DNA of 40,643 nt from contig NZ_RJUE01000042.1 in the NCBI RefSeq assembly GCF_024343735.1, forward strand, positions 1 through 40,643, in the 5' to 3' direction. Positions 25,446-34,486 of this stretch are shown here, piece by piece. The translations under genes were made by a program, and so were the position numbers. Each line of letters begins with the position of its first letter. The first letter of the stretch is position 1. The stretch comes from Lacihabitans sp. CCS-44. Its GTDB lineage: Bacteria; Bacteroidota; Bacteroidia; Cytophagales; Spirosomataceae. The notes under the pieces were generated by a model. That model worked only from the letters and a program-made list of their open reading frames with translations, ran no database searches and was not told the origin of the DNA.

Positions 25446-26613
25446 TTTTTTGCCTTAACTTCCATTCTTTATCAACCTTTTTCCAAAGGTGTTCTGGTCT
25501 CCAAGAATCTACGACTTCCCAAAAATATTCTTCCGTTATATCACAATATTCTAAAAATAATTTAAAGTGTTTTTCTGGAAATTCACCGTCATATTTGCCA
25601 ACCAAGGCAACTGCCTCCTCTCTTGTTAAATGTCCATCCCTAACTTCATGTGCAGCGTCTGATGTCGCTCTTCCAATACCAAACTTAATAAACATCAAAT
25701 AATAGTGAAACCCATCTATTTTATCGTCTAGTGAAGCATATTTTGAATAGGTACCTTCACTTCTCATTGGATTAGCTTTGAATCCAGTATGCTCTACACA
25801 ATAATAAAAATTTTCTTGAGGTACCCATTTTATATAATGCCCCATGTAGTGTATTTCAAGTCCTAATTTATCTAACTTATCATTACTCGGGGGTAAATAG
25901 GGAGCCAATTCTTTTTCACTTATTCCATAATCTATGAATTTCTCAGGTGGAACACCAGACATTAAAATATTGGTATTTTTATGTTTCCAATCTCTAGTAG
26001 GAACAAAAGCATCTGCCATATTACCCCCATATTCAACTTCTGAATTTTCACCATAAAAAACTAAAGGAATATCATAATTAATTGCTGTTTGCAAAGGCAT
26101 ATTATTTTGACCAAAAATAAAAGGAAGAAATGGATCGCCCAAAACATCAAAAGCCAATTTCGTTAATTTTCTGTGTGCCTTTCCAGCGGGTGTTACAAGG
26201 ATATTAGCCAAATCACCAATATGAATATGGTTTTGATGATTAATAAAACCAATCTCAGTATATACATGAGGGGCCCAAGTAACAGTCAAAGGATTCATTC
26301 CATACTTAAATTTCAGAAGGTGTGCTACAAAAGCACTGTCTTTTCCTCCACTTGAGGGAACAATTACATCATAACGGCCATCATTTCTTCTAAATTTATC
26401 GCATAATGCTCTTAAATCAGCTTCTCTTTGACCCCAATCAACGTGTTCTTTTTTATAATCAGAAAAATTACAAGCGGAACAAATTCCATTTTCATCGAAG
26501 GTTATTCGAGGTCTTTGGTTTGAAATTATGCATCTTTTGCAATACTTTATTTCTTTAGGTATTTCATACCCTTTTAAATAGTATCTCCATCCTGGGTTAT
26601 TCATATCATTCAT
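25417..26613 (-). CDS. N-acetyl sugar amidotransferase, WbpG/WbuX/PseA family
   Basis: The 398-aa enzyme has two CxxC pairs at about 24-27 and 45-48 (YCKRC and CSACN), likely zinc ligands. The PP-loop ATP-pyrophosphatase motif PSSGGKDSAFVAHLL (about 86-100) activates the substrate by adenylation. Further family blocks are YGENSEVEYGG and HYIKWVPQENFYYC. WbpG, WbuX and PseA convert an N-acetyl group of an acidic or amino sugar to an acetamidino group, with ammonia from HisH/HisF-like partners. Both partners are encoded immediately upstream, with overlap or short gaps, so the three form one amidation module acting on the nonulosonic acid made by the preceding genes. Confidence 0.92.
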   Translation of the reverse strand: MNDMNNPGWRYYLKGYEIPKEIKYCKRCIISNQRPRITFDENGICSACNFSDYKKEHVDWGQREADLRALCDKFRRNDGRYDVIVPSSGGKDSAFVAHLLKFKYGMNPLTVTWAPHVYTEIGFINHQNHIHIGDLANILVTPAGKAHRKLTKLAFDVLGDPFLPFIFGQNNMPLQTAINYDIPLVFYGENSEVEYGGNMADAFVPTRDWKHKNTNILMSGVPPEKFIDYGISEKELAPYLPPSNDKLDKLGLEIHYMGHYIKWVPQENFYYCVEHTGFKANPMRSEGTYSKYASLDDKIDGFHYYLMFIKFGIGRATSDAAHEVRDGHLTREEAVALVGKYDGEFPEKHFKLFLEYCDITEEYFWEVVDSWRPEHLWKKVDKEWKLRQKIDNSGCDDK

Positions 26614-27250
26614 TATTTACAATTTTTTTAAAATTACTAAGCATATTCAAGCCCTGTAGAGAGCTTTTTTCTGGGTGAAATTGTGTACCAAATATATTAC
26701 CCTTTTGAAAACTTGAACAGTAGGTCTTCGAACCATATTCAGTTAATGTAGTTATTATATTGTTATCTTCAGGTTCAATATAAAATGAATGTAAAAAATA
26801 CATATATGCACCATTTTCAATGTTTTCAGTAAGCTTTGCTTCTCTACTACATACTTCAATTTTATTCCATTGAATTTGAGGTACTTTATTTTTTGTAGTA
26901 TCTACCAAATTTGAAAATGGCAGAACCTTCCCTTCTACTATATCTAACCCCTTATGGAAACCAAATTCTTCACTTGAGGTCATTAAGAGTTGCATTCCTA
27001 GACAAATGCCCAAAAATGGTTTATTCGAATTAGCGTAGTCTATTAAAACTTCTACCAAATTAAGTTGTTCCAATTGTCTCATAGCTCCCCCAAAGGCTCC
27101 AACACCTGGGAGAATTATGGATTCCGCATTTCTTATTTCTTCTTTATCTGAAGAAATTTTAGCATCAAGTCCCACGTGTTTACAAGCCTGCACAACACTA
27201 AAGAGATTACCCATCCCGTAATCAACAATTATTACTCCTTTCTTACTCAT
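26606..27250 (-). CDS. hisH: HisH-like glutamine amidotransferase of the sugar-amidation module
   Basis: The 214-aa class I glutamine amidotransferase has the catalytic triad in place: Cys in FLGICLGMQLL, and His-Glu in GTQFHPEKSS. PGVGAFGGAM and YMYFLHSFY are typical HisH blocks. It releases ammonia from glutamine and passes it to the HisF-like partner. It lies between the HisF2-like gene (3-bp gap) and the WbpG-like amidotransferase (8-bp overlap), which fits the HisH2/WbuY role in acetamidino-sugar synthesis better than histidine synthesis. Confidence 0.9.
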   Translation of the reverse strand: MSKKGVIIVDYGMGNLFSVVQACKHVGLDAKISSDKEEIRNAESIILPGVGAFGGAMRQLEQLNLVEVLIDYANSNKPFLGICLGMQLLMTSSEEFGFHKGLDIVEGKVLPFSNLVDTTKNKVPQIQWNKIEVCSREAKLTENIENGAYMYFLHSFYIEPEDNNIITTLTEYGSKTYCSSFQKGNIFGTQFHPEKSSLQGLNMLSNFKKIVNNE

Positions 27251-27253
27251 TCT

Positions 27254-28102
27254 TTATATTCTAATGTCAATACCACTATCTCTTAGAAAGTTTTTTAAAT
27301 CACCAATAAAAACTGACTTAATTTTCGTATTTGAAGCTCCGGATCTTAAAAAGTCCTGATTACCTTCAATCATTTCCTTTTTCGCGAATTTTAAATTTTT
27401 AAGGGTTTCGTAATGGAATAGTGAAGATATTGCAACTGCGTCAATTTTCGTTATTTCAATAACATCTTTAACATGATTTATATTTCCCGCTCCTCCATGT
27501 ACAATTAAGGGTATTTTTATCACATTTGAAACCTCAGAAATTAATTCATAATTATATCCAGCTCCAGTCCCTTCATTGTCTACTGAGGTAATTAATAACT
27601 CTCCTGCACCCAGTTCTTCGGCCTCTAACGCCCAATCAACAACCTCCTTGCCTGTAAACTCCCTCCCATTATCAATGAAAGCGAAGTATTTGCCATTCTC
27701 TTGTCGAATTGCTTCAATTGCTATTACAATTGTTGAGGAACCAAATTTTTCTGAAGCCTCTTTTATTAGTTGTGGGTTCTTAATTGCAGCTGTATTTAAA
27801 ACGACTTTATCAGCTCCTGCATTCAAGACGCTCCTTATATCATCGATAGTTCTTAAGCCCCCCCCTACTGTTAATGGAATAAATAACTCTTTAGCAGTTT
27901 CTTCTATTATGTCTTTTAGGCTATTTCTATTATATAAACTTGCAACGACATCCATATATAGTAGTTCATCGGCTCCACTTTCATAATAGAATTTTGCAAA
28001 CTCCTTTGGTTCTCCTACCACTCTTAACCCTTCCAAATGAATTCCTTTTACAACATTAGGCCCTTTAATATCTAACCTGGGAATAATTCGGATATTTTTC
28101 AT
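27254..28102 (-). CDS. hisF2: HisF2/WbuZ-like (AglZ/HisF2) acetamidino-modification protein
   Basis: The 282-aa TIM barrel is longer than biosynthetic HisF (about 250 aa) because of a C-terminal extension of about 30 residues. It starts IIPRLDIKGPNVVKGI, keeping the first catalytic aspartate (LD). The second HisF catalytic acid, Asp in the AIDAKR motif, is Glu here (VIAIEAIRQ). VGGGLRTIDDI, NTAAIKNP and IVHGGAGNINH are normal phosphate-binding parts. The combination of HisH, HisF2 and a WbpG/WbuX enzyme is the recognised acetamidino-sugar module, where the HisF-type partner delivers ammonia. The Glu substitution suggests it need not carry out the imidazole-forming cyclisation, although this is not proved. 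Confidence 0.88.
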   Translation of the reverse strand: MKNIRIIPRLDIKGPNVVKGIHLEGLRVVGEPKEFAKFYYESGADELLYMDVVASLYNRNSLKDIIEETAKELFIPLTVGGGLRTIDDIRSVLNAGADKVVLNTAAIKNPQLIKEASEKFGSSTIVIAIEAIRQENGKYFAFIDNGREFTGKEVVDWALEAEELGAGELLITSVDNEGTGAGYNYELISEVSNVIKIPLIVHGGAGNINHVKDVIEITKIDAVAISSLFHYETLKNLKFAKKEMIEGNQDFLRSGASNTKIKSVFIGDLKNFLRDSGIDIRI

Positions 28103-28108
28103 AAAATA

Positions 28109-28792
28109 TTAATTCGATTTCAAAAGTTCTTCACAAATCATCCAATCCAAGCCAGTGTCTATGTCAATACTATATTTCTCTTCCATTAAGTATTTTTTTA
28201 TTTTGCTAAACTTAACAATTTTCATTTTTTTTAGAGAATTTACACTTATTACATAAACTGCTCCATTATATTCATAAACTTTAGGACATTCTTGCCTACT
28301 TATATAATCTCCCTCTTTTGACTTTTTTAAATAGCCAGCATCTGTTTCTTCAAAAAGCACATAATACGGATTTGATTTAGTTTCCACAACAGATACAACC
28401 ATATCATCATTAATCAAATCAAATTTAGAAATAGCCTCCGCAACATGAAAAACCTGTCTGAGCGGAGATGTTGGCTGAAGAACAACTACTGAATCATATT
28501 CAATACCTTCTTGGGAATAAAAATTAAGTGCGTGAATAATTACATCATTCGTACTGGAATTATCTTTTGCCAAGTCAGAAGGTCTCAAAAACGGTATTTC
28601 TAGACCAATTTCTTTAACACAATTTACAATCTGAATGTCGTCCGTACTAACACAAATATCCTTATCCTCCACAAATTGTCTTGCTATCTCAATTGAGTAG
28701 TGTATTAAAGGTTTTCCATTTAACATTTTTATATTTTTCCCTGGTAAGCCCTTTGAACCACCCCTAGCAGGAATAATAAATAATAATTTCAT
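28109..28792 (-). CDS. CMP-nonulosonic acid cytidylyltransferase (NeuA/LegF/PseF-like)
   Basis: The 227-aa protein begins with the NeuA-type nucleotide-binding motif IIPARGGSKGLPGKNI (6-21). Further family blocks are CVSTDDIQIV, VVVLQPTSPLR and the substrate/metal-binding YEYNGAVYVIS and IDIDTGLDWMICEE. It activates a sialic-acid-like nine-carbon sugar with CTP. Following the synthase and the CBS-domain nucleotidyltransferase, LegF (CMP-legionaminate) is the best match, with PseF or NeuA as alternatives. It overlaps the previous gene by 4 bp and is followed by the HisF2-like gene after 6 bp. Confidence 0.92.
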   Translation of the reverse strand: MKLLFIIPARGGSKGLPGKNIKMLNGKPLIHYSIEIARQFVEDKDICVSTDDIQIVNCVKEIGLEIPFLRPSDLAKDNSSTNDVIIHALNFYSQEGIEYDSVVVLQPTSPLRQVFHVAEAISKFDLINDDMVVSVVETKSNPYYVLFEETDAGYLKKSKEGDYISRQECPKVYEYNGAVYVISVNSLKKMKIVKFSKIKKYLMEEKYSIDIDTGLDWMICEELLKSN

Positions 28793-29832
28793 AAGTTTAA
28801 ATGCTTTATATCCTCTTGTGCTTTTAAAAAATCTTCATGTTTACCGATATCTAACCAGTATTCAATAAGAGGATAAGTGACTACCTTTTTCCCAGCTAAA
28901 ATAAGACTCTCCATAAAATCAGTCGCATTGCAGTAGTTTCCTTCAATTAAATCATCCAATAATTTACGCTTTACCAAATAAATTCCCGCATTGGAATAAA
29001 ATGTATAAGTCGGCTTTTCTTTTAATGACAATATATTGTTATTTTCAGTTTCTAGAACTCCATATGGGATACTAACCTTATATGGGATAGAAGCAACTGC
29101 TAAATCTGCATTTAAATCTATATAATGCTTAAAAAAATCTTCGAAATTTATATTTGTTAACAAATCGGAGTTAGTAATTAATACATGGTCGAATTTAAAA
29201 TTCTTAACCATACTTACAGCTCCAAATGTACCAATTGCTTTTTTTTCCTTGATATATTCAATTTCAATTCCTTTTGAAGAGCCATTTTCAAAATACGCTT
29301 CTATTTGTTCTCCTAAATAATTTATTGAAATTTTAATATGAAAAATACCAAATTTAATCAATCGATCGATATTGTGTTCGAGTATTGGTTTGGGACCAAT
29401 ATGTAACATTGGCTTGGGGCAATTATCAGTCAATGGTTTTAACCTTTCACCCTTACCACCAGCCATTATTATTACATCAATTGGCAAAATTGAACTAATT
29501 TTGCTAAAATCAACTATTTGTTGAATTCTATTTTGAGAATCTAATATAGGCAGAATGAAAATATTATTTCTTTTAAAATCCTCAATTTCTTTTATTTCAA
29601 AATTTGAAGACCTTAAAAATTTGAACTGTTTGTTCATAAAATTCTCAATAGGACTATCAGTTGAATGACCCTTCATTAAACCTCTTCTTAAATCGCCATC
29701 TGTCAATGTCCCTATTAAAACTTCATTGTCTACAATAAATAATATTAAAGTATCCAATTCATTTAATATGCTAATCGCTTCTTTAAAAGTTGTTGATTTA
29801 TGTACAATATTCTTAGATAAATTATTCTTCAT
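28789..29832 (-). CDS. CBS-domain sugar nucleotidyltransferase (PtmE/LegX-like)
   Basis: The 347-aa protein joins two CBS motifs (about 1-115, with LIGTLTDGDLRRGLMKG typical) to a sugar-nucleotide transferase domain from about 120 (VIIMAGGKGERLKPLT, KPMLHIGPKPILEH, ITNSDLL, NAGIYLVKR, WLDIGKHEDF). This exact fusion is the PtmE/LegX type, which in Campylobacter makes the GDP-activated glucosamine used for legionaminic acid. It lies between the synthase and CMP-transferase genes, overlapping the latter by 4 bp. The CBS part probably senses adenosine nucleotides. Its presence is the main reason to favour legionaminic over pseudaminic or neuraminic acid. Confidence 0.9.
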   Translation of the reverse strand: MKNNLSKNIVHKSTTFKEAISILNELDTLILFIVDNEVLIGTLTDGDLRRGLMKGHSTDSPIENFMNKQFKFLRSSNFEIKEIEDFKRNNIFILPILDSQNRIQQIVDFSKISSILPIDVIIMAGGKGERLKPLTDNCPKPMLHIGPKPILEHNIDRLIKFGIFHIKISINYLGEQIEAYFENGSSKGIEIEYIKEKKAIGTFGAVSMVKNFKFDHVLITNSDLLTNINFEDFFKHYIDLNADLAVASIPYKVSIPYGVLETENNNILSLKEKPTYTFYSNAGIYLVKRKLLDDLIEGNYCNATDFMESLILAGKKVVTYPLIEYWLDIGKHEDFLKAQEDIKHLNL

Positions 29833-29845
29833 TTATAAGGATAAT

Positions 29846-30910
29846 TTAAATTAAATCTGAAAATGATATTAGCATATCATTTTTCAAATCAACCTTAACC
29901 GTTCTTCCTATTACTGTTTTCAACATACCAGGCTCTATTCCTGTTCCCGGTCTTTTGAAATCCAAATCTTTTTCCTCAATTACGTCTCCTTCTTTTAAAT
30001 TTCTTGTAGTAACAATACTTCTTCTAAATGAATTTTTCCTTACATCGTCCTCTACACAGGATATTCTAAAACTACCTAAAGCTTTAACTATCCTTTTGGA
30101 TTCATTTGCAATTAACGCTAATTCATCTTTTGTTGCAGACACTTTGTGATCCCATCCGGGCATATTTTTGTCTAATGTGAAATGCTTTTCAATCAAACAA
30201 ACACCTTTGGCAACGGCTGCTAAGGGAATAGAAAATCCTAATGTATGATCTGAAAAACCAATAGGATAATTTGGATACAAGCTCTGTAGCGTACTAATGT
30301 TATTTAAATTAACATCTGTGTCATTTGGAGGATAAATTGAAACGCAATGAAGAATGACAATTTCTTTATTTCCTGTATTTTCCACTGTTCTAATTGCTTT
30401 GTCAATTTCATGTAACTCACTTAATCCTGTGGATAATATTATTGGCTTACCTTTATTTGCGAGATACTCTAAAAATGGATAATTATTTAAATCCATTGAA
30501 GCAACTTTGATAAAAGGTGAATTCATCTTTTCAATCAAGAAATCTGCTTCATTCTTAGAAAATGGAGTTGATGTACAGTCTATACCAACTTCATCTGCAA
30601 ACTTTTTCATCTCAAGAAGTTCTGATTCACTTATTGAATACTCTTCTACTATTTGTTCTAAAGTAAAATCATTTCTTTCTCTATAATCATCTGCAACGAA
30701 ATAGTTATCTTCATAGGTTTTCCTTGAGAAAATTGATTCCTTACTCCAGCTTTGAAACTTCACACAATCAGCTCCAGCTTCTTTCGCTTTTATAATTAGC
30801 TCTTTGGCAAGATTCATATCTCCATTATGATTTGACCCCAATTCAGCTATGATATATGGTTCACAAAAATTAAATACTTTTTTCTTTTCTGTTAAGTTTA
30901 TTTCATTCAT
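29846..30910 (-). CDS. N-acetylneuraminate/legionaminate synthase family enzyme (NeuB/LegI)
   Basis: The 354-aa enzyme condenses a 2,4-diamino or N-acetyl hexose with phosphoenolpyruvate to form a nine-carbon acid. The TIM barrel shows IIAELGSNHNGD, AGADCVKFQSW, TSTPFSKNEAD, IKVASMDLNN, ILSTGLSELHEI, LHCVSIYPP, GFSDHTLGF and the metal-binding histidine in LIEKHFTLDK. The C-terminal antifreeze-like SAF domain (about 290-354) contains FRRSIVTTRNLKEGDVI and RPGTGIEPG. The assignment LegI over PseI or NeuB rests on the LegB and PtmE-like neighbours. It overlaps the glycosyltransferase upstream by 4 bp. Confidence 0.92.
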   Translation of the reverse strand: MNEINLTEKKKVFNFCEPYIIAELGSNHNGDMNLAKELIIKAKEAGADCVKFQSWSKESIFSRKTYEDNYFVADDYRERNDFTLEQIVEEYSISESELLEMKKFADEVGIDCTSTPFSKNEADFLIEKMNSPFIKVASMDLNNYPFLEYLANKGKPIILSTGLSELHEIDKAIRTVENTGNKEIVILHCVSIYPPNDTDVNLNNISTLQSLYPNYPIGFSDHTLGFSIPLAAVAKGVCLIEKHFTLDKNMPGWDHKVSATKDELALIANESKRIVKALGSFRISCVEDDVRKNSFRRSIVTTRNLKEGDVIEEKDLDFKRPGTGIEPGMLKTVIGRTVKVDLKNDMLISFSDLI

Positions 30911-31761
30911 TTTAAATATTCATTTAGATAATTTGTTTCTTCCCACCAGTAAAAACTTTTTTTCTGATTGTTTAAAAAATCAATATAATGTGCCGAATTT
31001 TCTATAGAACTCGAAAATTCTTTAAAGCCTTCAAACTTTTCAATAAATGAGCTTGGAATATTCTTGAAACAATCGTAATGCTGCACTTTTACATTTACTA
31101 TTCTATTTAATGTATCCATTGACAATTCTCTATTTCCAATAATATTAGAGGAGTGTTGTCGATAAAAAGTTTTTACTTCTGATAAAAAAAAAGCCTTGTT
31201 ACTACCAAAAATGGTGTTAAAAATAAACCAATCTACAGCTAAAATTTCGGTTGGTATCGATAATCCTAGCAACAAATTTACTTGAACTCCAGAATTTCCT
31301 AGACCAATTACATTTTTATCAAAAATAAAGTCATTCCCTATAATTCTATTACTTCGCAACCTATCACCCCACAAATTACGCTCTATAATTTCGTTTTTTT
31401 GATTTACGATGGTCAATTCATTAAAACAAATTGGAAAATGAGTTAGACTTTTTAGCGTTTCAAATATTCGATTGGGGCTGAAGAAATCATCACTGTCTCC
31501 AAAAATAATATACTCATATCCTAACTTTATAACTTGAGAAATCCCAAACTCTCTGATCTCACTAATCGACCCTTCAAAATCAAAAACCCTAAAATTTAAA
31601 CTACAGAATTTTAATAAAATTTGGTCTATTTCTTTAACCCCGTCATTTATTATTACTAAATCAAAGTCTTTGTAATTTTGATTTTCCAGCGAAAAAAAAA
31701 AATCGTTTAAAAAGGGAAGATTTTGAGGAAAAACCACAGTAAAAAAACAGGCTTTGTTCAT
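30907..31761 (-). CDS. Family 2-like glycosyltransferase
   Basis: The 284-aa protein has a GT-A start, FFTVVFPQNLPFLNDFFFSL, followed by DLVIINDGV and the metal-binding DxD-like acidic segment IFGDSDDFF (about 93-101). The C-terminal half is diverged, AT-rich and carries no clear motif. It probably adds one sugar of the repeat unit; donor and linkage are not readable. It lies inside the nonulosonate gene block, between the acetyltransferase and synthase genes. Confidence 0.75.
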   Translation of the reverse strand: MNKACFFTVVFPQNLPFLNDFFFSLENQNYKDFDLVIINDGVKEIDQILLKFCSLNFRVFDFEGSISEIREFGISQVIKLGYEYIIFGDSDDFFSPNRIFETLKSLTHFPICFNELTIVNQKNEIIERNLWGDRLRSNRIIGNDFIFDKNVIGLGNSGVQVNLLLGLSIPTEILAVDWFIFNTIFGSNKAFFLSEVKTFYRQHSSNIIGNRELSMDTLNRIVNVKVQHYDCFKNIPSSFIEKFEGFKEFSSSIENSAHYIDFLNNQKKSFYWWEETNYLNEYLK

Positions 31762-31769
31762 ATTTACTC

Positions 31770-32366
31770 TTAGTAAAACAGGTCTCCCTTAGAAATATTT
31801 TTTAATACTTTGGAACCTAGACCAATAACAGAATCACTACCTATTGAAATGCCATTTTTAATAATTGAGCCGCTACCAATAAAAATATTATTCCCAATAC
31901 TAATATCCCCATTAATTATTACGTTCGTGGATATGTGGCAATTATTTCCCACTTTAGAACAGTGATCTATTAAAACACGATTATTTATGATACAATTTTC
32001 TCCTACCACAACATTTGCCTGAACAGTTACCCCATGCATTATTATAGTACCTTCTCCAATTTCCGCTTTTTTAGAAACATAAGCTAATGGTGAAATTATA
32101 GTAGCAAATTTAGCATTCAATGATTTTAGATATTTAAATGCATTAATTCTAGGCAAGGGGTTTTTAATTTGTCCAATACAAATAATAAAAGATGCTTCAT
32201 CTATATATTTTATTGCCTCAGTATCATTACCCAAATATGGCAAATCAATTTTGGTTGGAACAATATCCAAATATCCTAAAACATTAAATGAATCAAGGTT
32301 CTCAATTACATCCAAACACGCAATTGCGTGCCCTCCACCACCTACTAGTATTATATTGTTTTCCAC
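31770..32366 (-). CDS. NeuD/PglD-family sugar O/N-acetyltransferase
   Basis: The 198-aa protein has the two-part PglD/NeuD layout. An N-terminal small Rossmann-like domain holds ILVGGGGHAIACLDVI (6-21). A left-handed beta helix of hexapeptide repeats (about 95-190) holds EIGEGTIIMHGVTVQANVVV, NRVLIDHCSKVGNNCHIS and IFIGSGSIIKNGISIG. The histidine in IDHCSK is the usual general base. It transfers acetyl from acetyl-CoA to an amino or hydroxyl group. As it lies next to LegB, the LegH step (acetylating the 4-amino sugar) is likely; a PglD step for a bacillosamine-type sugar is the alternative. Confidence 0.87.
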   Translation of the reverse strand: MENNIILVGGGGHAIACLDVIENLDSFNVLGYLDIVPTKIDLPYLGNDTEAIKYIDEASFIICIGQIKNPLPRINAFKYLKSLNAKFATIISPLAYVSKKAEIGEGTIIMHGVTVQANVVVGENCIINNRVLIDHCSKVGNNCHISTNVIINGDISIGNNIFIGSGSIIKNGISIGSDSVIGLGSKVLKNISKGDLFY

Positions 32367-32388
32367 TTTTAAAAGAAATTTCCTATGA

Positions 32389-33378
32389 CTAGATGTTGTA
32401 AATATGATGTTTATATTGACTTAAGTTAGTTGGAATTCTAAACCAATCAATTGTCTCTTTTAGGCCCGCCTCTAGATTAAACTGCTGTTTCCAATTCGTT
32501 AATTGTGTTATTTTATTTTTTGAACCAAATAATCTAAATACCTCTGATTTTTTAGGTCTCAATCTTTCTTCGTCACAAACTATAATAGCTTTAGGGTTGA
32601 TTTGCTTTATTAATTCTAGTGCTAAGTCTCCAACAGAAATTTCAGATTCAGTACAAATATTACACTCCTCTCCGATTAATTCATCAGTTTTTGCAATTTC
32701 AACGAAACCCTTAACAGTATCTTTAACATATAACAAATCTCTTGTTGGAGAAAGGTCTCCTAATTTTATTTCTGTTTCACCACTCAACAATTGAGTAATA
32801 ATTGTTGGAATCACAGCTCTCGCTGATTGTCTTGGACCGTATGTATTGAATGGTCTAACAATTGAAATTGGAACATTAAAACTTCTGAAAAATGATTCTG
32901 AAATAGCATCAGAGGCAATTTTTGAAGCTGAATAAGGTGATTGAGGTTGTTTTGGATGTAATTCGGTTATTGGAACAAATAAGGCTGTACCATATACTTC
33001 TGATGTCGACGTAACAATGACTCTTTTTATGTCAAAATCTTTTGCCGCCTGTAATATATTTAAAGTTCCCTTTACATTAGTATCTATATATGAATCAGGA
33101 GAATGATAGCTAAATGGAATAGCAATCAAGGCTGCTAAATGATAAACAATATCACAATCTTTCATTGCTGTTCTAACTCCGTTACTATCTCGAATATCTC
33201 CAGAAAATATCTCAACTTTCGATAGTACTTTTTTCGGAAGTTTATCTAACCAACCCCAAGAATTAAATGAATTATAGTACACAAAAGCTTTTACAATGAA
33301 TCCTTTTTCAACTAATTCTTCAACTAAATGGCTTCCAATAAATCCATCAGCCCCCGTAACCAGTACTTTTTTTTCCAT
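32389..33378 (-). CDS. legB: LegB-type NAD-dependent 4,6-dehydratase
   Basis: The 329-aa extended SDR starts VLVTGADGFIGSHLVEEL (NAD binding). It then has KAFVYYNSFNSWGWLD, a stretch very characteristic of LegB, followed by HLAALIAIPFSYHSP, TSTSEVYGTA, and YSASK with the catalytic Tyr and Lys. RPFNTYGPRQSARAVIPTI and PTRDLLYVKDT complete the substrate side. LegB removes water from UDP- or GDP-GlcNAc to start legionaminic-acid synthesis. The LegC aminotransferase that normally follows it is missing here. It is the first biosynthetic gene after the export genes, 72 bp after wzz. Confidence 0.9.
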   Translation of the reverse strand: MEKKVLVTGADGFIGSHLVEELVEKGFIVKAFVYYNSFNSWGWLDKLPKKVLSKVEIFSGDIRDSNGVRTAMKDCDIVYHLAALIAIPFSYHSPDSYIDTNVKGTLNILQAAKDFDIKRVIVTSTSEVYGTALFVPITELHPKQPQSPYSASKIASDAISESFFRSFNVPISIVRPFNTYGPRQSARAVIPTIITQLLSGETEIKLGDLSPTRDLLYVKDTVKGFVEIAKTDELIGEECNICTESEISVGDLALELIKQINPKAIIVCDEERLRPKKSEVFRLFGSKNKITQLTNWKQQFNLEAGLKETIDWFRIPTNLSQYKHHIYNI

Positions 33379-33450
33379 ATTATAAATTAATCTTGAAAGT
33401 TTAGAATAAAAATTAAATTTGAGACTAAAACGATTTCCTCGAAAGAGATA

Positions 33451-34479
33451 TCAAATTTTAGTAATTTTTAAATAGTTTTTATTTATTACCACAACAAATA
33501 TCAAAGAAACAAATAGTCCTACTATAAACGACGCAAATATTATTTTACTTCTTATAGGTTCGCTTGGTTTGTTAGGTATAATTGGCGGATCTAATACCTT
33601 TAGAATGGGAGTTTCTTGCTGAATTTTTAGCTTTGCCTCCTCGTATTTTTGCAAGAGGGTATTATAAAAAGATGAAGAATTTTGATATTCTATTTCAATT
33701 CGCTCTCTTTGTAAATCTGAGGAAAGCACTCGCAGAGCCGTTAACGGCATCTTATCCATATAATTCGCTTTTTTACTCTGCAAATTATGATACTTCCCCT
33801 CTGCCTTCATTAATTTTTCAGACAAAAAATTCAAATCTCTCCTTTGTTTCTCAGTTCTATAATTAATAATATATTCTTTTAAATAATTCATCGTAAAAGA
33901 TGCAATGCTGGCGGCTACAACTGCATCAGGCATCTTGGCCGATATTATTATAATTCCAGTCTTTTTATCGTAACTGCAACTAATTCTCTTTTTGAGCTCG
34001 TTGACTGCTTCCTCCGATTTTTGACCTAAATAAACATTACCATCTATATTTTTAAAATCCAATTTTAGTTCCTTGTTCCCTTCATTTATAATTCTCTCAA
34101 AGTAATATCTTTCAAAATCAACATCCTTTTTCCCTTCTATCTTTACTTTAGTTCTGAAAAGATTCATAAAAAATTCTGTGCTTTGAATAACATCTGGATA
34201 CAAATCTGGTCTAATTGCATCTCCACCAGCTGAAGGCTCCCCAAAATTAATTCCAGCTAAAGCTGCTAAACCTTGAAAATCAGTACTGGGAGCTCCATTT
34301 TGAATTTCAGGCAAAAGTTTACCACTTGATATAAATTCGTCTTTTTGAATGATTGAATAAATTACACCCAAAAGTGTAAAGATTACAATAACTAAAAAAA
34401 ATCTACCTTTTTCCTTCTGAATTACCTGTAAGAATCCTTTAAGGTTAATAAAAATTTCGCCTTTACTATTCTCTGTCAT
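33451..34479 (-). CDS. Wzz-type polysaccharide chain-length determinant / co-polymerase
   Basis: The 342-aa inner-membrane protein has an N-terminal membrane segment (about 28-48) and a C-terminal one (about 313-333), with a long periplasmic part containing coiled coil (about 200-290). A PxxP motif (PPIIPNKPSEP) precedes the second segment, typical of Wzz. There is no cytoplasmic tyrosine-kinase domain, so it resembles an O-antigen Wzz more than a fused Wzc. It follows wza by 7 bp and should set chain length for the polymer made by the Wzy-like protein. Confidence 0.88.
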   Translation of the reverse strand: MTENSKGEIFINLKGFLQVIQKEKGRFFLVIVIFTLLGVIYSIIQKDEFISSGKLLPEIQNGAPSTDFQGLAALAGINFGEPSAGGDAIRPDLYPDVIQSTEFFMNLFRTKVKIEGKKDVDFERYYFERIINEGNKELKLDFKNIDGNVYLGQKSEEAVNELKKRISCSYDKKTGIIIISAKMPDAVVAASIASFTMNYLKEYIINYRTEKQRRDLNFLSEKLMKAEGKYHNLQSKKANYMDKMPLTALRVLSSDLQRERIEIEYQNSSSFYNTLLQKYEEAKLKIQQETPILKVLDPPIIPNKPSEPIRSKIIFASFIVGLFVSLIFVVVINKNYLKITKI

Positions 34480-34486
34480 AAAAAAT

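Noticed and set aside
26606-28102. HisH and HisF as part of the histidine pathway together with hisIE at 477
   Set aside because: They are 25 kb away, on the other strand, embedded next to a WbpG/WbuX amidotransferase, and the HisF has an altered catalytic acid; sugar amidation fits better.
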